A DNA stretch of 50,624 bases from Tychonema litorale BBK16 (GCF_021648855.1 NZ_JAKJHX010000025.1:3573-54196); one strand, 5' to 3'; shown: positions 15,426-24,831, counted from the first letter of the stretch. The notes: generated by a model not told the origin, from the letters alone. Made by a program: numbers and translations.

Positions 15426-16384
15426 TTACGAAAATCCTCTGTTAATTGAGTTTCGTTTAGGTTGCGACCAATGAATACGAGTTCGTTCTTCGGAGTTTCG
15501 GTCGGTTTCCAGGCTCTATCTGGTCTGCCATCGAACAGCATATGTACTCCTTGAAACACAAATCTTCTGTTTTCCCCGGCAATATTCAAAATGCCTTTTG
15601 TCCGAAAGATATCCGTGCCTTGAGTTCGCAACAATTCTTGAATCCAATCGCTAAATTTGTCCCCGTCAATAGCACCAGATTCTACTATGGCTATTGATTT
15701 TACGCTTGGATCGTGTTCGTGAACGTGTTCGCTCAGAAAGTCTGGTTCGATTTCTAAAGCCCGATTCAAATCAAATGCTTTCACGCCCAACAAAGCATCT
15801 ATTTCTAGTTCAGCGTTGTGGGTTTGGTGAATTTTTGCGAGTGCATTCATTGCCCGAATTCGCTTCTCTAATTCAGTCAACTCTTCTGGCGTGACTAAAT
15901 CAGTTTTGTTGAGCAAAACTACATCAGCAAAGGCAATTTGTTCTTGAACTTCCTCTGCGTCCCAGTGCTGCCAGATGTGCTTGGCATCGACTACGGTGAC
16001 AACTGCATCCAGCAGCAATTTGTCCCGCATATCTTCGTCTACAAAGAATGTCTGAATTACGGGTGCAGGGTCAGCTAAACCTGTGGTTTCGATGACTATG
16101 TGGTCGAATTTATCGCGCCGCTTCATTAAGTTGTTGATAATCCGAATTAAATCGCCTCTGACTGTACAGCAAATGCAGCCGTTGTTCATCTCGAAAATTT
16201 CTTCGTCGGCATCGATGATTAGTTGATTGTCGATACCTACTTCGCCGAATTCGTTGACGATAACTGCAACTTTTTTGCCATGCTCCTGTGTTAAGATGTG
16301 GTTCAGTAGCGTAGTTTTGCCTGCACCCAGATAGCCTGTGAGAACGGTAACAGGAACTGATTCGATCGCACTAGCAGTCACCAT
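15413..16384 (-). CDS. COG0523-family metal chaperone GTPase (zinc type likely)
   Basis: 323 residues from the ATG at 16384, chosen because GAGG stands six bases upstream; a longer frame begins at 16417 inside the operator. P-loop GYLGAGKTT (17-25), the metal-binding CxCC motif NNGCICCT (Cys70, 72, 73), ETTGLADP switch region and NKTDL specificity motif mark the G3E family, which moves metals with GTP. A short HVHEHD segment adds His ligands. Paralogues under Zur control help cells in zinc shortage; the Zur-like palindrome just upstream points the same way. It is the first gene of an operon with the WD40 protein. Confidence 0.88.
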   Translation of the reverse strand: MVTASAIESVPVTVLTGYLGAGKTTLLNHILTQEHGKKVAVIVNEFGEVGIDNQLIIDADEEIFEMNNGCICCTVRGDLIRIINNLMKRRDKFDHIVIETTGLADPAPVIQTFFVDEDMRDKLLLDAVVTVVDAKHIWQHWDAEEVQEQIAFADVVLLNKTDLVTPEELTELEKRIRAMNALAKIHQTHNAELEIDALLGVKAFDLNRALEIEPDFLSEHVHEHDPSVKSIAIVESGAIDGDKFSDWIQELLRTQGTDIFRTKGILNIAGENRRFVFQGVHMLFDGRPDRAWKPTETPKNELVFIGRNLNETQLTEDFRKCLV

Positions 16385-16407
16385 ACTTGACCTCGATGAT
16401 TGTGAAA

Positions 16408-16422
16408 TGATAACCATTATCG
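16408..16422. promoter_or_regulatory. Fur/Zur-type operator-like palindrome before the COG0523 gene
   Basis: TGATAACCATTATCG has matching arms GATAA and TTATC around a three-base centre, the same geometry as the site at 12471-12486. It lies about 25-40 bases above the chosen start at 16384, where a repressor would block transcription. Confidence 0.6.
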
Positions 16423-16572
16423 GTACTTATACCAGACTTGCTGCTAGCAATACATTAAATAATGTTAATATATTTTTCGCTGTAGATTTTAACGGCGAGT
16501 TTTACCACAATAGACAGAATAATACTTGTGGGCTATCATAAATCAATCTATACATTTAATTTAAAAAACACC

Positions 16573-16641
16573 ATGACTCAGCTATCAGAAAAGCGAAAAG
16601 GGCTGCGGGGTAGAATCTCTCCCGAAATGATTGCCAAGTAG
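16573..16641 (+). pseudogene. 22-codon open frame cut off by a repeat, possible gene remnant
   Basis: ATG at 16573 opens MTQLSEKRKGLRGRISPEM and ends at TAG 16639-16641, right where a palindrome (ATCCCCAACTTCTTGAAG and its reverse, 16648-16676) begins. The composition looks coding and the join to the repeat suggests a truncated gene start. It might equally be chance. No family recognised. Confidence 0.25.
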
Positions 16642-16707
16642 TCTTAGATCCCCAACTTCTTGAAGAAGTCAGGGATTTGAAGTATTGTATTTTTGGGGTA
16701 AGCTTAC

Positions 16708-17736
16708 TTACAAGAATGACTGTATTTTAGCAGAGTCTAGTTCTCGACCGATAAACACCAATTTGGTTTGCCGAAGTTCTGAAGGTTTCCAAGCCCGATC
16801 GTAAAAATATTCTATCCGATCGCCTACACCCTGCAACACCATCCTCATCGGCTTCTTAGGAACCGCCACAAACCCTTTAATCCGGTAGATTTCTTGCTGC
16901 TGCATCAACGATTGCAGTTTTTTGACTAACTCATCAGGTTCAAATTCGCGATCGGCAATAAAGTAAGTTGAGGTAATATCATCATCATGGTCATGTTCCT
17001 CTTCGGTGTCGTGATGACTTGGCCGAGACTCCAAATTATCCTCAACCGCCGCATTAAATCCCAATAACACATCTGGGTTAATTTCGCCACTCTTACAAGG
17101 GACAATCTTCACACTAGGGCGCAATTCTTGCTGTAACCACGTTTGGACTTTCTTTTGAGTTTCTGCATCCACGCGATCGACCTTAGTCAAAAGTACCATA
17201 TCAGCACAAGCCAACTGATCTTCAAACAATTCCTCGATCGGCGTTTCATGATCTAAACTATCATCAGCCTGCCGCTGCGCCATCAAAGCATCAATATCCC
17301 CGACAAAATTACCACTAGCAATAGCTTCACAATCCACTACAGCCACGACACCATCTACCGTCGCACCAGTACGAATTTCCGGCCAGCGAAAAGCTTGAAT
17401 TAAAGGTTTAGGGAGTGCGAGTCCAGAAGTCTCAATCAAAATACAATCAATCTGTTCTCGACGCTTTAATAACTCTTGCATTGTCGGCAAGAACTCCTCT
17501 TGAACCGTGCAACAGAGACAACCATTTGTGAGTTCTACAATGTTAGTCATCGCATCTCCTTCATCATCGCAAACTTGACAATCACGCAACAGTTCACCGT
17601 CGATTCCAACTTCGCCAAATTCATTTACAATAACTGCGATGCGGCGACCTTGATTGTTTTGCAATAAATGGCGAATTGCGGTAGTTTTGCCACTGCCGAG
17701 AAAGCCAGTAATGACTGTAACAGGAATTTTGTGCAT
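16708..17736 (-). CDS. cobW: CobW, cobalt-related COG0523 GTPase
   Basis: 342 residues. P-loop GFLGSGKTT (11-19), CxCC motif NGCLCCTV (Cys73, 75, 76), LIETSGLALP and LLTKVDR motifs are those of the G3E family; the run TVQEEFLPTMQELLKRR and the C-terminal VLQGVGDRIEYFYDRAW are typical of true CobW, linked to cobalt supply for cobalamin synthesis. A His/Asp loop PSHHDTEEEHDHDDD (about 238-252) may hold metal. It is 124 bases behind a DUF1636 gene that is preceded by a cobalamin riboswitch, so both should be shut down when B12 is plentiful. Confidence 0.9.
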   Translation of the reverse strand: MHKIPVTVITGFLGSGKTTAIRHLLQNNQGRRIAVIVNEFGEVGIDGELLRDCQVCDDEGDAMTNIVELTNGCLCCTVQEEFLPTMQELLKRREQIDCILIETSGLALPKPLIQAFRWPEIRTGATVDGVVAVVDCEAIASGNFVGDIDALMAQRQADDSLDHETPIEELFEDQLACADMVLLTKVDRVDAETQKKVQTWLQQELRPSVKIVPCKSGEINPDVLLGFNAAVEDNLESRPSHHDTEEEHDHDDDITSTYFIADREFEPDELVKKLQSLMQQQEIYRIKGFVAVPKKPMRMVLQGVGDRIEYFYDRAWKPSELRQTKLVFIGRELDSAKIQSFL

Positions 17737-17792
17737 TGGTAATTTTTTTGTTGTTTTGTGAAGGAATGGGAAAGATAAATTCCCGTTTGTAG

Positions 17793-17818
17793 TAGGGACA
17801 CGGCAGTGCCGTGTCCTG
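17793..17818. repeat. Copy of the GGACACGGCAGTGCCGTGTCC palindrome family
   Basis: A perfect GGACACGGCAGTGCCGTGTCC palindrome between the DUF1636 gene and cobW. Beside it, TTATTCCTATCTAATTT is duplicated in tandem at the 3' end of the DUF1636 gene. Confidence 0.85.
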
Positions 17819-17860
17819 ATTGTGGGTAACTTATTCCTATCTAATTTGACTTATTCCTAT

Positions 17861-18271
17861 CTAATTTGGCAGTGGCGGGATTTTCGCCAAAACGCCTTTC
17901 TTCAGAGCTTGAGGACGTTCTGACCAGGGCAACAAACCATCTGATTTGGCATAGTATTGACTAGCGCATTCCAGCACAGCCTCGACGCTTTCAGATTCAT
18001 TGGGAGGCAAGTCACCAAACAGATAAGTGTACTTTCCAGCAGCAGCAAAAGACACAGCACAAGAGTGACTGCAAGCACTCATGCACTCAACTTCCTGAAT
18101 ATCAAATTCATCGGACAATTCCCAATCTTTAGCTAGTTGCGACAAGTCTTCCAAGAATTGTTGACCACCACTTTTTCCTTCTCGCTTGCCGTTTTTCCAA
18201 ACACTAGCGCAAGCAGTGCAAACAAGTAGACTGTGCTTTGTGCGAACAGTCGCATTAATTCTATTCATCAT
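17861..18271 (-). CDS. DUF1636 metal-binding protein of the cobalamin regulon
   Basis: 136 residues with a thioredoxin-like ferredoxin pattern of cysteines: LLVCTACASVW near the start and EVECMSACSHSCAVSF in the middle, then YTYLFGDLPP. This is the DUF1636 signature, a family that travels with cobW and cobalamin genes and is thought to bind an iron-sulfur cluster or cobalt. Two ATG codons in tandem follow GAGG; the first is taken. It lies directly behind the riboswitch and ahead of cobW. Confidence 0.85.
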   Translation of the reverse strand: MMNRINATVRTKHSLLVCTACASVWKNGKREGKSGGQQFLEDLSQLAKDWELSDEFDIQEVECMSACSHSCAVSFAAAGKYTYLFGDLPPNESESVEAVLECASQYYAKSDGLLPWSERPQALKKGVLAKIPPLPN

Positions 18272-18291
18272 CCGTACCTCGCAGATGCGTT

Positions 18292-18424
<133 letters not shown>

Positions 18425-18481
18425 TCGCGAATTCACATCATACCAAATCCGGTAGCATCGGAATTATTATTAGCCGAAATT

Positions 18482-18548
18482 AGGACACGGCTTGGCCTTA
18501 GTCCCTACAATATTATGTTGGGTAGGGACTAAGGCCAAGCCGTGTCCT
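18482..18548. terminator. 27-base perfect inverted repeat downstream of clpX
   Basis: AGGACACGGCTTGGCCTTAG and the following bases up to 18508 pair perfectly with 18522-18548 around a 13-base loop. The outer GGACACGG and the CCCTAC ends tie it to the palindrome family, but the core TTGGCCTTAGT differs. Lying right after the clpX stop, it may stop transcription between clpX and the riboswitch promoter. Confidence 0.65.
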
Positions 18549-18577
18549 CTATCCTGACGGTGCAACCAGAATTGATC

Positions 18578-19957
18578 TTATGCAGTTTCGTGCTGTTTGT
18601 GCCATGCGGGATGCCACAGCAATTCAGCAGTCGATCGCTTCTCGACCATTTCCTTAGTAATTGTACAGTTAGCTACATCCTTGCGAGAAGGCAACTCATA
18701 CATAACATCGAGCATCAACTCCTCTAAAATACTGCGGAGAGCTCTGGCACCAGTTTTGCGACGACAAGCCTCTTGGGCGATCGCACGCAGAGCATCCGGC
18801 TCAAATTCCAACTCCACACTATCCATATTCAACAGCTTTTGATACTGCTTCACCAGCGCATTGCGAGGTTCAGTCAATATCTGCATCAAAGCTGCCTCAT
18901 CCAGCGGCGAAATCACTGTCACCACGGGTATCCGCCCAACAAATTCAGGAATTAAACCAAACTTCACTAAATCATCGGGTTGTACCTGTTGCAAAATATC
19001 CGCGGCCCGCTTATCTTTCGGCAACAAAGTCGAGTTAGTGTCGCTTTCAACAGGCTGAATAAAGCCTAATGATTTTTTACCCAGACGCTGTTCCACTATT
19101 TTTTCTAAACCGACAAAAGCACCGCCGCAAATAAATAAAATCTTGCTAGTGTCAACTTGAATAAAATCTTGATAAGGATGTTTCCGGCCGCCTTGGGGAG
19201 GCACATTGACTACTGTTCCTTCCAGCATTTTCAGCAGCGCTTGCTGCACCCCTTCTCCTGATACATCCCGCGTGATCGAAGTGTTTTCGCTTTTGCGAGC
19301 AATCTTGTCAATTTCATCAATATAAATAATCCCACGCTGCGCCGCTTCGACATCAAAATCTGACATTTGCAAAAGCCGCAACAAGATATTTTCTACGTCG
19401 TCGCCGACATAGCCTGCTTCCGTCAGCGTTGTTGCATCCGCTACTGCAAATGGCACTTCCAGCATTTGGGCTAAACTTTGGGCTAGCAGAGTTTTTCCGC
19501 AACCTGTGGGCCCGACTAGCATGATGTTAGACTTTTGTAGTTCCACGTCGCCATCGGGGGAAGATTTGCCACTATCTTTGGCTTGGTCAACACTCAAGCG
19601 CTTGTAGTGGTTGTAAACTGCTACAGAAAGAACTTTTTTGGCTGAGTTTTGACCGATGACATGGTTGTCTAAATGCTGTTTAATGTCAGTTGGTTTCGGA
19701 ATTTTAGCTAAAACAATTTTCGGTTTGTTCGATCGACCCCGTCGCGATTTTTGTCCCTGAGATTCTTGCATCTCTGACTGGGGAACCTGTTGAGCGACTG
19801 TTTTTCCAGAGTCAAAGAACTCTTCCTCTAAAATTTCATTGCACAATTCTACACATTCATCGCAGATGTACACGCCGGGCCCAGCTATTAACTTGCGGAC
19901 GTGCTCCTGCGACTTGCCGCAAAAGGAGCATCTGAGATTGGAGTCATATTTTGACAT
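18578..19957 (-). CDS. clpX: ATP-dependent Clp protease ATP-binding subunit ClpX
   Basis: 459 residues, full length. The N-terminal zinc finger has Cys10, 13, 32 and 35 (CSFC and CDEC). Walker A GPTGCGKT is at 149-156, Walker B IIYIDEID follows near 210, the pore loop GYVGDD near 185, and the RPVAV-type tail domain ends the protein. ClpX unfolds tagged proteins and feeds them to ClpP. In many cyanobacteria clpX follows tig and clpP; here neither is adjacent, the upstream neighbour being cyanase 276 bases away. The ATG is preceded by AGAGGT. Confidence 0.97.
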   Translation of the reverse strand: MSKYDSNLRCSFCGKSQEHVRKLIAGPGVYICDECVELCNEILEEEFFDSGKTVAQQVPQSEMQESQGQKSRRGRSNKPKIVLAKIPKPTDIKQHLDNHVIGQNSAKKVLSVAVYNHYKRLSVDQAKDSGKSSPDGDVELQKSNIMLVGPTGCGKTLLAQSLAQMLEVPFAVADATTLTEAGYVGDDVENILLRLLQMSDFDVEAAQRGIIYIDEIDKIARKSENTSITRDVSGEGVQQALLKMLEGTVVNVPPQGGRKHPYQDFIQVDTSKILFICGGAFVGLEKIVEQRLGKKSLGFIQPVESDTNSTLLPKDKRAADILQQVQPDDLVKFGLIPEFVGRIPVVTVISPLDEAALMQILTEPRNALVKQYQKLLNMDSVELEFEPDALRAIAQEACRRKTGARALRSILEELMLDVMYELPSRKDVANCTITKEMVEKRSTAELLWHPAWHKQHETA

Positions 19958-20177
19958 ATTTACCTCTTAATTTAAAGTTGCGGTTACTTGTTTCGGTTGA
20001 AGGAGTTTTGGCGCGATCGAATATTGTTCTTTTCAAAGGAATTTTTGGCGATCGGACACTCGATCCACTCAAGCCTCGCACGCTCTACTTCTAAGTTAAC
20101 ACTTTTGACGCATTATCGATTAGCGATTAATCATCAGTGATTAGCAAATATAAGCGCAATTTTCTGTTTTGTGACTC

Positions 20178-20232
20178 CCAGTCAACAGTCAACAGTCAAC
20201 ATCACCTGACGGTGCAACCGGAAATGATATCA
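20178..20232. repeat. Reversed copy of the (GTTGACT)n composite repeat
   Basis: AGTCAACAGTCAACAGTCAAC followed by ATCACCTGACGGTGCAACCG is the reverse of the block at 14.2 kb, including the CACCGTCAGGTGATG junction. The rest of the 276-base clpX upstream region shows no gene and should carry its promoter. Confidence 0.75.
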
Positions 20233-20233
20233 C

Positions 20234-20677
20234 TTACCATTTTTTGTATTCCAGAAACTTTCCCGACATAATTATTTTTACCCGATCGCCTTTTGGGTCT
20301 TCTTCTTTCTCAACATCCAAAGTAAAGTCGATCGCGCTCATAATCCCGTCCCCGAATTTTTCGTGAATCACTGCTTTGAGAGGCATTCCATAGACCTGCA
20401 TAATTTCATAAAACCGATAAATCAGAGGGTCAACAGGAACTGCCGCATCTAAGGAACCTTTTAGCGGAGGTTCTGAGAGAACCTGAGCCATTTCGTCATC
20501 CAGTCCCAAAGCCGACACAATTTTTTGTGCTTCATCCAACGATGCACTAGCTTGACGGTAAATCACCGCAGCAATCCAAACTTCATCGCGATCGAGCACT
20601 TTTTCTAAGTCTGCAAAACTAATTCCCTGAGTTTTTTTAGCGGTCAAAAGTTTCTCTGTAATTTTTGAAATAGCCAT
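20234..20677 (-). CDS. cynS: Cyanate hydratase (cyanase)
   Basis: 147 residues, normal for the family. Cyanase turns cyanate plus bicarbonate into ammonia and CO2. The catalytic trio can be placed at Arg88 (YRFYE), Glu91 and Ser114 (GIMSAIDF), matching E. coli Arg96, Glu99 and Ser122. The N-terminal helical domain resembles a helix-turn-helix and serves for decamer assembly. No cyanate transporter or cynR gene is next to it, so it may handle cyanate formed inside the cell from carbamoyl phosphate or urea. Confidence 0.95.
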   Translation of the reverse strand: MAISKITEKLLTAKKTQGISFADLEKVLDRDEVWIAAVIYRQASASLDEAQKIVSALGLDDEMAQVLSEPPLKGSLDAAVPVDPLIYRFYEIMQVYGMPLKAVIHEKFGDGIMSAIDFTLDVEKEEDPKGDRVKIIMSGKFLEYKKW

Positions 20678-20749
20678 TAAAACTTCTCCAACTAACCTTG
20701 TGCAAGATATAAAAAATATCTCATATTTTCAACTTTTTGTCAATAGGAA

Positions 20750-21964
20750 CTAGATCAAATATTTTGAAATACTCACCGGCCTCTTATGAGCGGTGATTCT
20801 TGACGCTTCACAGGGTTCTGCTACCGAAGTAGTCTTACAATCCCTCAGCGTCCATTTAGAGTCGTGGCAATTCCCTATCCCGACTTGAGCTATATTCCTC
20901 GCAGCATTTTCATCTCTATCTTGCTTAGTACCACAACTTAAACAAAGCACTGAGCGAATAGATAAATCGATTTTTCCCCATTTAAAACCACAATCTGAGC
21001 AGATTTGGCTAGTAGGTTCCCATCGACTGATGACCTTAAATTCCCTACCAAACTTCTCGGACTTAGCCTCACAAAGTGTTCGGAATTCGTACCATCCTTG
21101 TTGACTAATCGCACGAGAAAGCTTCCGATTCTTGACCATCCCAGATACATTGAGGTCTTCCAAAACAATCACTTGGTTTTCGTTGACTATTTTAGTTGAC
21201 AAATTGTGTAGGAAGTCTTTGCGGGTATCGGCAATTTTATTGTGCAACTTGGCGATTCTAATGCGAGTTATATTCCTTCTCTTGGAATCTTTGGGTTGGC
21301 GAGCTAATTTGCGTTGCAGTTTGCGAACTTTCCGGTCTAGTTTTTTATAGCTAGGACTCTCGGCTTTCTCGCCATTGCTCATTACTGCAAAGGTTTTAAT
21401 CCCTAAGTCGATACCGATACTTGGATTCTTGGCCTCGGATTGAACTGGCTCAATCTCTACAACAAAACTCAAGAAGTAGCGGTTGGCCGAGTCCTTGATT
21501 ACTGTAACTGAGCTAGGTAGTGACGGTAATTCCCTAGACCACACTGGATTGACGATTCCAATCTTGGCTAAATAGATACCACCGTTTTTCTTCATGGAAA
21601 ACCCACGAACAGTAAATCTTGCTGACTGACTGCTTGTTCTTTTTTTGAATCGAGGATACCGTACTGTTTGTCCTTTTCTTTTCCCTTTACAAGAATCAAA
21701 GAAATTCTTAAAAGCCGTTTCTAAATCGATTACAGATTGCTGCAATGGAACGCATGACACCTGTTCCAGCCAAGTTCTTTCCTCAGTTTGTTTTGCCTCA
21801 GTTATTACTATTTTCTGAAGTTCTGCTGATTTAGGCTTTTTCTCTGATTGTTTACAAAGTGCAAGAGCATCATTCCAGACCACCCGGACACAACCAAATA
21901 ACTGAGCTAAGCTCTGTTGCTGCTGGTCGGTCGGATAGATTCTGTAGCGGTATCTTGCTTTCAT
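20750..21964 (-). CDS. tnpB: TnpB-type RNA-guided nuclease of an IS200/IS605-like element
   Basis: 404 residues, complete. RuvC residues are all present: Asp186 (GIDLGIK), Glu269 (IVLEDLNV) and Asp351 (DRDENAARN). The zinc ribbon has C322SDC and C341LSC. The N-terminal MKARYRYRIYPTDQQ and helical bundle are typical. No TnpA transposase is nearby, so this is a lone-TnpB (IS1341-type) unit that would need TnpA in trans. The 3' end of the gene contains the hairpin of the element's right end, from which the guide RNA is normally processed. The gene looks intact. Confidence 0.93.
   Translation of the reverse strand: MKARYRYRIYPTDQQQQSLAQLFGCVRVVWNDALALCKQSEKKPKSAELQKIVITEAKQTEERTWLEQVSCVPLQQSVIDLETAFKNFFDSCKGKRKGQTVRYPRFKKRTSSQSARFTVRGFSMKKNGGIYLAKIGIVNPVWSRELPSLPSSVTVIKDSANRYFLSFVVEIEPVQSEAKNPSIGIDLGIKTFAVMSNGEKAESPSYKKLDRKVRKLQRKLARQPKDSKRRNITRIRIAKLHNKIADTRKDFLHNLSTKIVNENQVIVLEDLNVSGMVKNRKLSRAISQQGWYEFRTLCEAKSEKFGREFKVISRWEPTSQICSDCGFKWGKIDLSIRSVLCLSCGTKQDRDENAARNIAQVGIGNCHDSKWTLRDCKTTSVAEPCEASRITAHKRPVSISKYLI
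20774..20795 (-). other. Right-end hairpin / guide RNA 3' region of the tnpB element
   Basis: CACCG and CGGTG arms with an inner CTC/GAG pair and TTAT loop form a tight hairpin inside the last codons of tnpB. Such hairpins mark the right end of IS605-type elements and the 3' part of the omega RNA. The exact element boundary, probably between 20700 and 20765, cannot be fixed without an empty site. Confidence 0.55.
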
Positions 21965-22197
21965 TTTTAGGAGTGTATTCTTATTCTATTATATGCCGAG
22001 TTCGTCATCCCCCACAACTGGCAACTTATAGATCCCGCCATAAGTTATAACTTACCTGCAAAATGGTACAGTTAGCACTATGTGTGGTCAAATTTACATA
22101 CTCTCAGATCCCTGATCGAACTCGCCAGCCTTGTGCCGGGTACTCGATCGCCTAACCAAAGTCCCTTTACCGTTAACAACTGACAACAGAAGAAAAT

Positions 22198-22542
22198 ATG
22201 GAGATTAACACCAAAGATTACAGCATCCTCTATGACAGCGCTACCGAAACAGTTGCCTGCTGGGGCTCTTTCCGGCTCAGCCAAATGGAAGAATATGCGC
22301 CAATCGTACAGTTACTCAACGACGTGGCGGACAGGGAGCCGAAGACAATTACTCTCGACTTGCGAAAACTAGAATTTTTAAACAGTTCCGGGATCAATAT
22401 CTTATCAAAATTTGTCATCAAAGTCCGCCAGCAAAAAAATATTCAAATCGTGGTAAAAGGCTCCAAACAGATACCATGGCAGGGAAAATCGCTCAAAAAC
22501 TTACAGCGCCTGATGCCTTCTTTGTACTTGGAATTGGAATAG
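22198..22542 (+). CDS. STAS-like regulator of the slr1659 type
   Basis: 114 residues. The fold reads as a STAS/anti-sigma-antagonist domain: strand VACWGSFRLSQMEEY, strand TITLDLRKLEFLNSSGINILSKF (with the Ser-Ser that is phosphorylated in true antagonists) and a final helix. The opening with SFRLSQMEEYAPI is what I associate with the slr1659 group of cyanobacteria. It precedes the PAS-GAF kinase gene by 147 bases on the same strand, so a partner-switch with that kinase is conceivable but unproven. Confidence 0.75.
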   Translation: MEINTKDYSILYDSATETVACWGSFRLSQMEEYAPIVQLLNDVADREPKTITLDLRKLEFLNSSGINILSKFVIKVRQQKNIQIVVKGSKQIPWQGKSLKNLQRLMPSLYLELE

Positions 22543-22689
22543 CTAATCGCCCGAGGTAAATGTGAGTTCCATCTAAAGTCCGGGAAGCAGAACTAGGGAG
22601 TTGAAGTGGATAAAAATAAGTCATAGTTAAGTTATTAGCAAACAGTAAAAAAACTTCTGAATTGACTAAAAGTTACCAATTGTCTTGTT

Positions 22690-24831
22690 ATGCAGGAAGA
22701 ACCATCGAGAGAGCAGCTATTTTGGGAAGTTCAGCGCCTGCGTGCAGAACTGGAAAACTTGAAGTGCGAAAAAGCCGATCTAGAAATTTTGCTGGAGACT
22801 ACAACCGAACACTCGGATACGATCGAAGCTGACTTGCTATCAAAAGCTGAGTCTGTCGTGCGCGAAAGCGAAGAGCAGTTTCGGGCGATCGCCTCAGCAA
22901 CTCCCGTTCCCGTCTTGGTTTCTCGGCTCTGTGACGGTTTAATTATGTATGCAAACGCTCAAATGGCTGCTCTCCTCGAAACACCCCTAGAAGAATTGAT
23001 TGGGCACGTGACCCCAGATTTTTATTTTAATCCTTCCGAGCGCCCAAAGGTACTTGACGCACTTGCCAAGGACGGGTGCATCAAAAACTATGAACTCCAA
23101 TGCAAAAAGGGAGATGGTAGCACTTTCTGGGCAATGATCTCCGTTCAGCCCCTACTGTTCAACGGTCAGTCAACAGCCTTGTGTGCGTTGTATGACCTCA
23201 CTCAGCGCAAGGAAGCAGAACAAATCCTCCAAGAGAGCGAGAAGCGACTCCGCCGCCAAAGTCTGGCTTTGTTGCAGCTAGGTCGGCAGAGGACTATCAA
23301 CAACGGCGCGCTGAATTTGGGAGTTCGCGAAATTACTGAGGCCGCCGCACGCACTTTGGACGTGGAAAAAGTCAGCGTGTGGCTGTACAACCATTTCCAA
23401 TTTGGAACTCGCTACATAACAGATGCTCAGCACAATTTGGCGGCTAGAGCGATCGCATGCCCGCAAACAGAGACCATTCATCAAGATGCGATCGACCAAC
23501 AGCAAAATAATCTAGCCACTAATTCTAAGTTTAAAATCCCAAATCTCAAATTAGTTTGTCTCGATTTGTACGATCGCACCAACGAGAGTAATTCCAGTCG
23601 CAAAGAAACATCAGTAAACGCTCCAAAAGTTTCAAATTTAGATTTGGAATGCGACACTGCGGGCGAAAATACGCGATCGACCAATCCCTTAGAGTCGCCG
23701 CTGACAACTCCAAACTCCATAAAAACAGACTTGTGCAACTTATCTTTGGAAGCAGAACATTCCCCAGTCCTCCCCAACACCTGCAATCCCAATTCATCCA
23801 TCTTAAATATAGCCATTAGGCTCGGCGGCCAGATCGTCGGCATCCTCTCTCTGGAACATATCGGAGCACCCCGCCAGTGGGCTTTGGAAGAGCGCACCTT
23901 CGCCGATTCTTTGGCAAATTTAGTCGCACTGGCGATCGAAGGATCTGAACGCCAGCGAGCCCAAGAAGCCCTCTCCAAAGCCAAATCGCAGCTAGAAATC
24001 ACCGTCCATCAACGCACCGCTCAACTCACCGCCACCAACAAACTCCTCCGCATAGAAATTGCCGAGCGCAAAAGAGCCGAAATAGCTTTGCAAGAAGCAC
24101 TACACAAAGCCGAAGCAGCTTCCAGAGCTAAAAGCACTTTTTTAGCCAATATGAGCCACGAACTGCGAACCCCACTCAACGCCATCATCGGTTACAGCGA
24201 AATCATCGAAGAAGAAGCCTTAGAAGCAGGATTCGACAACTTAATTCCCGACACTCAAAAAGTTCAGATCGCTGGTAAACATCTGCTGACCTTAATTAAT
24301 GATATCCTCGACCTTTCTAAGATTGAAGCTGGTCGAATGGATCTTTACTTAGAAACATTTGATTTAGGTAATTTACTAAAAGAAGTAGTAACAACTTTAT
24401 CCCCTTTAGTCGAAAAAAATCGTAATCAATTGCAAGTAGATTGCCAGATTGAGCTGGGATTTATGTATGCCGACTTGACTAAAGTACGACAAATTTTGTT
24501 CAATTTACTCTCAAATGCCCTGAAGTTTACCGAAGGGGGAACCATAGTCCTCAGCGCCACTCGCGAACTAACAGGCGACAGCGAATGGGTTTATTTGCGA
24601 GTAGCTGATACGGGCATTGGAATGTCGGCTCAACAGCAACAGAGTTTATTTCAACCTTTTATACAAGGGGACGCTTCAACCACTCGCAAGTACGGAGGAA
24701 CAGGTTTGGGATTGGCAATTAGCCGCCTGTTTTGTCAGATGATGGGAGGTGATATCACCCTAGAGAGCGAGGTGGGTATTGGCTCAACTTTTACTGTTCA
24801 ATTAAAGGCAAAAGTTGACCTTGTTGCATAG
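22690..24831 (+). CDS. PAS-GAF sensor histidine kinase
   Basis: 713 residues, soluble. A coiled start (1-60) leads to PAS (about 60-175, EEQFRAIASATPVPVLVSRL), GAF (about 190-415), a second coiled coil, HisKA with His490 (LANMSHELRTPLNAI) and HATPase (about 600-705, with GGTGLGLAISR). No receiver is attached, so it must pass phosphate to a separate regulator. The GAF domain is split: between DLYDRTNES and ILNIAIRLGGQ lie ~70 residues of Ser/Asn/Pro-rich sequence (about 300-370), likely an insertion. Ligand unknown. Start ATG lacks a strong ribosome site. Confidence 0.9.
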   Translation: MQEEPSREQLFWEVQRLRAELENLKCEKADLEILLETTTEHSDTIEADLLSKAESVVRESEEQFRAIASATPVPVLVSRLCDGLIMYANAQMAALLETPLEELIGHVTPDFYFNPSERPKVLDALAKDGCIKNYELQCKKGDGSTFWAMISVQPLLFNGQSTALCALYDLTQRKEAEQILQESEKRLRRQSLALLQLGRQRTINNGALNLGVREITEAAARTLDVEKVSVWLYNHFQFGTRYITDAQHNLAARAIACPQTETIHQDAIDQQQNNLATNSKFKIPNLKLVCLDLYDRTNESNSSRKETSVNAPKVSNLDLECDTAGENTRSTNPLESPLTTPNSIKTDLCNLSLEAEHSPVLPNTCNPNSSILNIAIRLGGQIVGILSLEHIGAPRQWALEERTFADSLANLVALAIEGSERQRAQEALSKAKSQLEITVHQRTAQLTATNKLLRIEIAERKRAEIALQEALHKAEAASRAKSTFLANMSHELRTPLNAIIGYSEIIEEEALEAGFDNLIPDTQKVQIAGKHLLTLINDILDLSKIEAGRMDLYLETFDLGNLLKEVVTTLSPLVEKNRNQLQVDCQIELGFMYADLTKVRQILFNLLSNALKFTEGGTIVLSATRELTGDSEWVYLRVADTGIGMSAQQQQSLFQPFIQGDASTTRKYGGTGLGLAISRLFCQMMGGDITLESEVGIGSTFTVQLKAKVDLVA

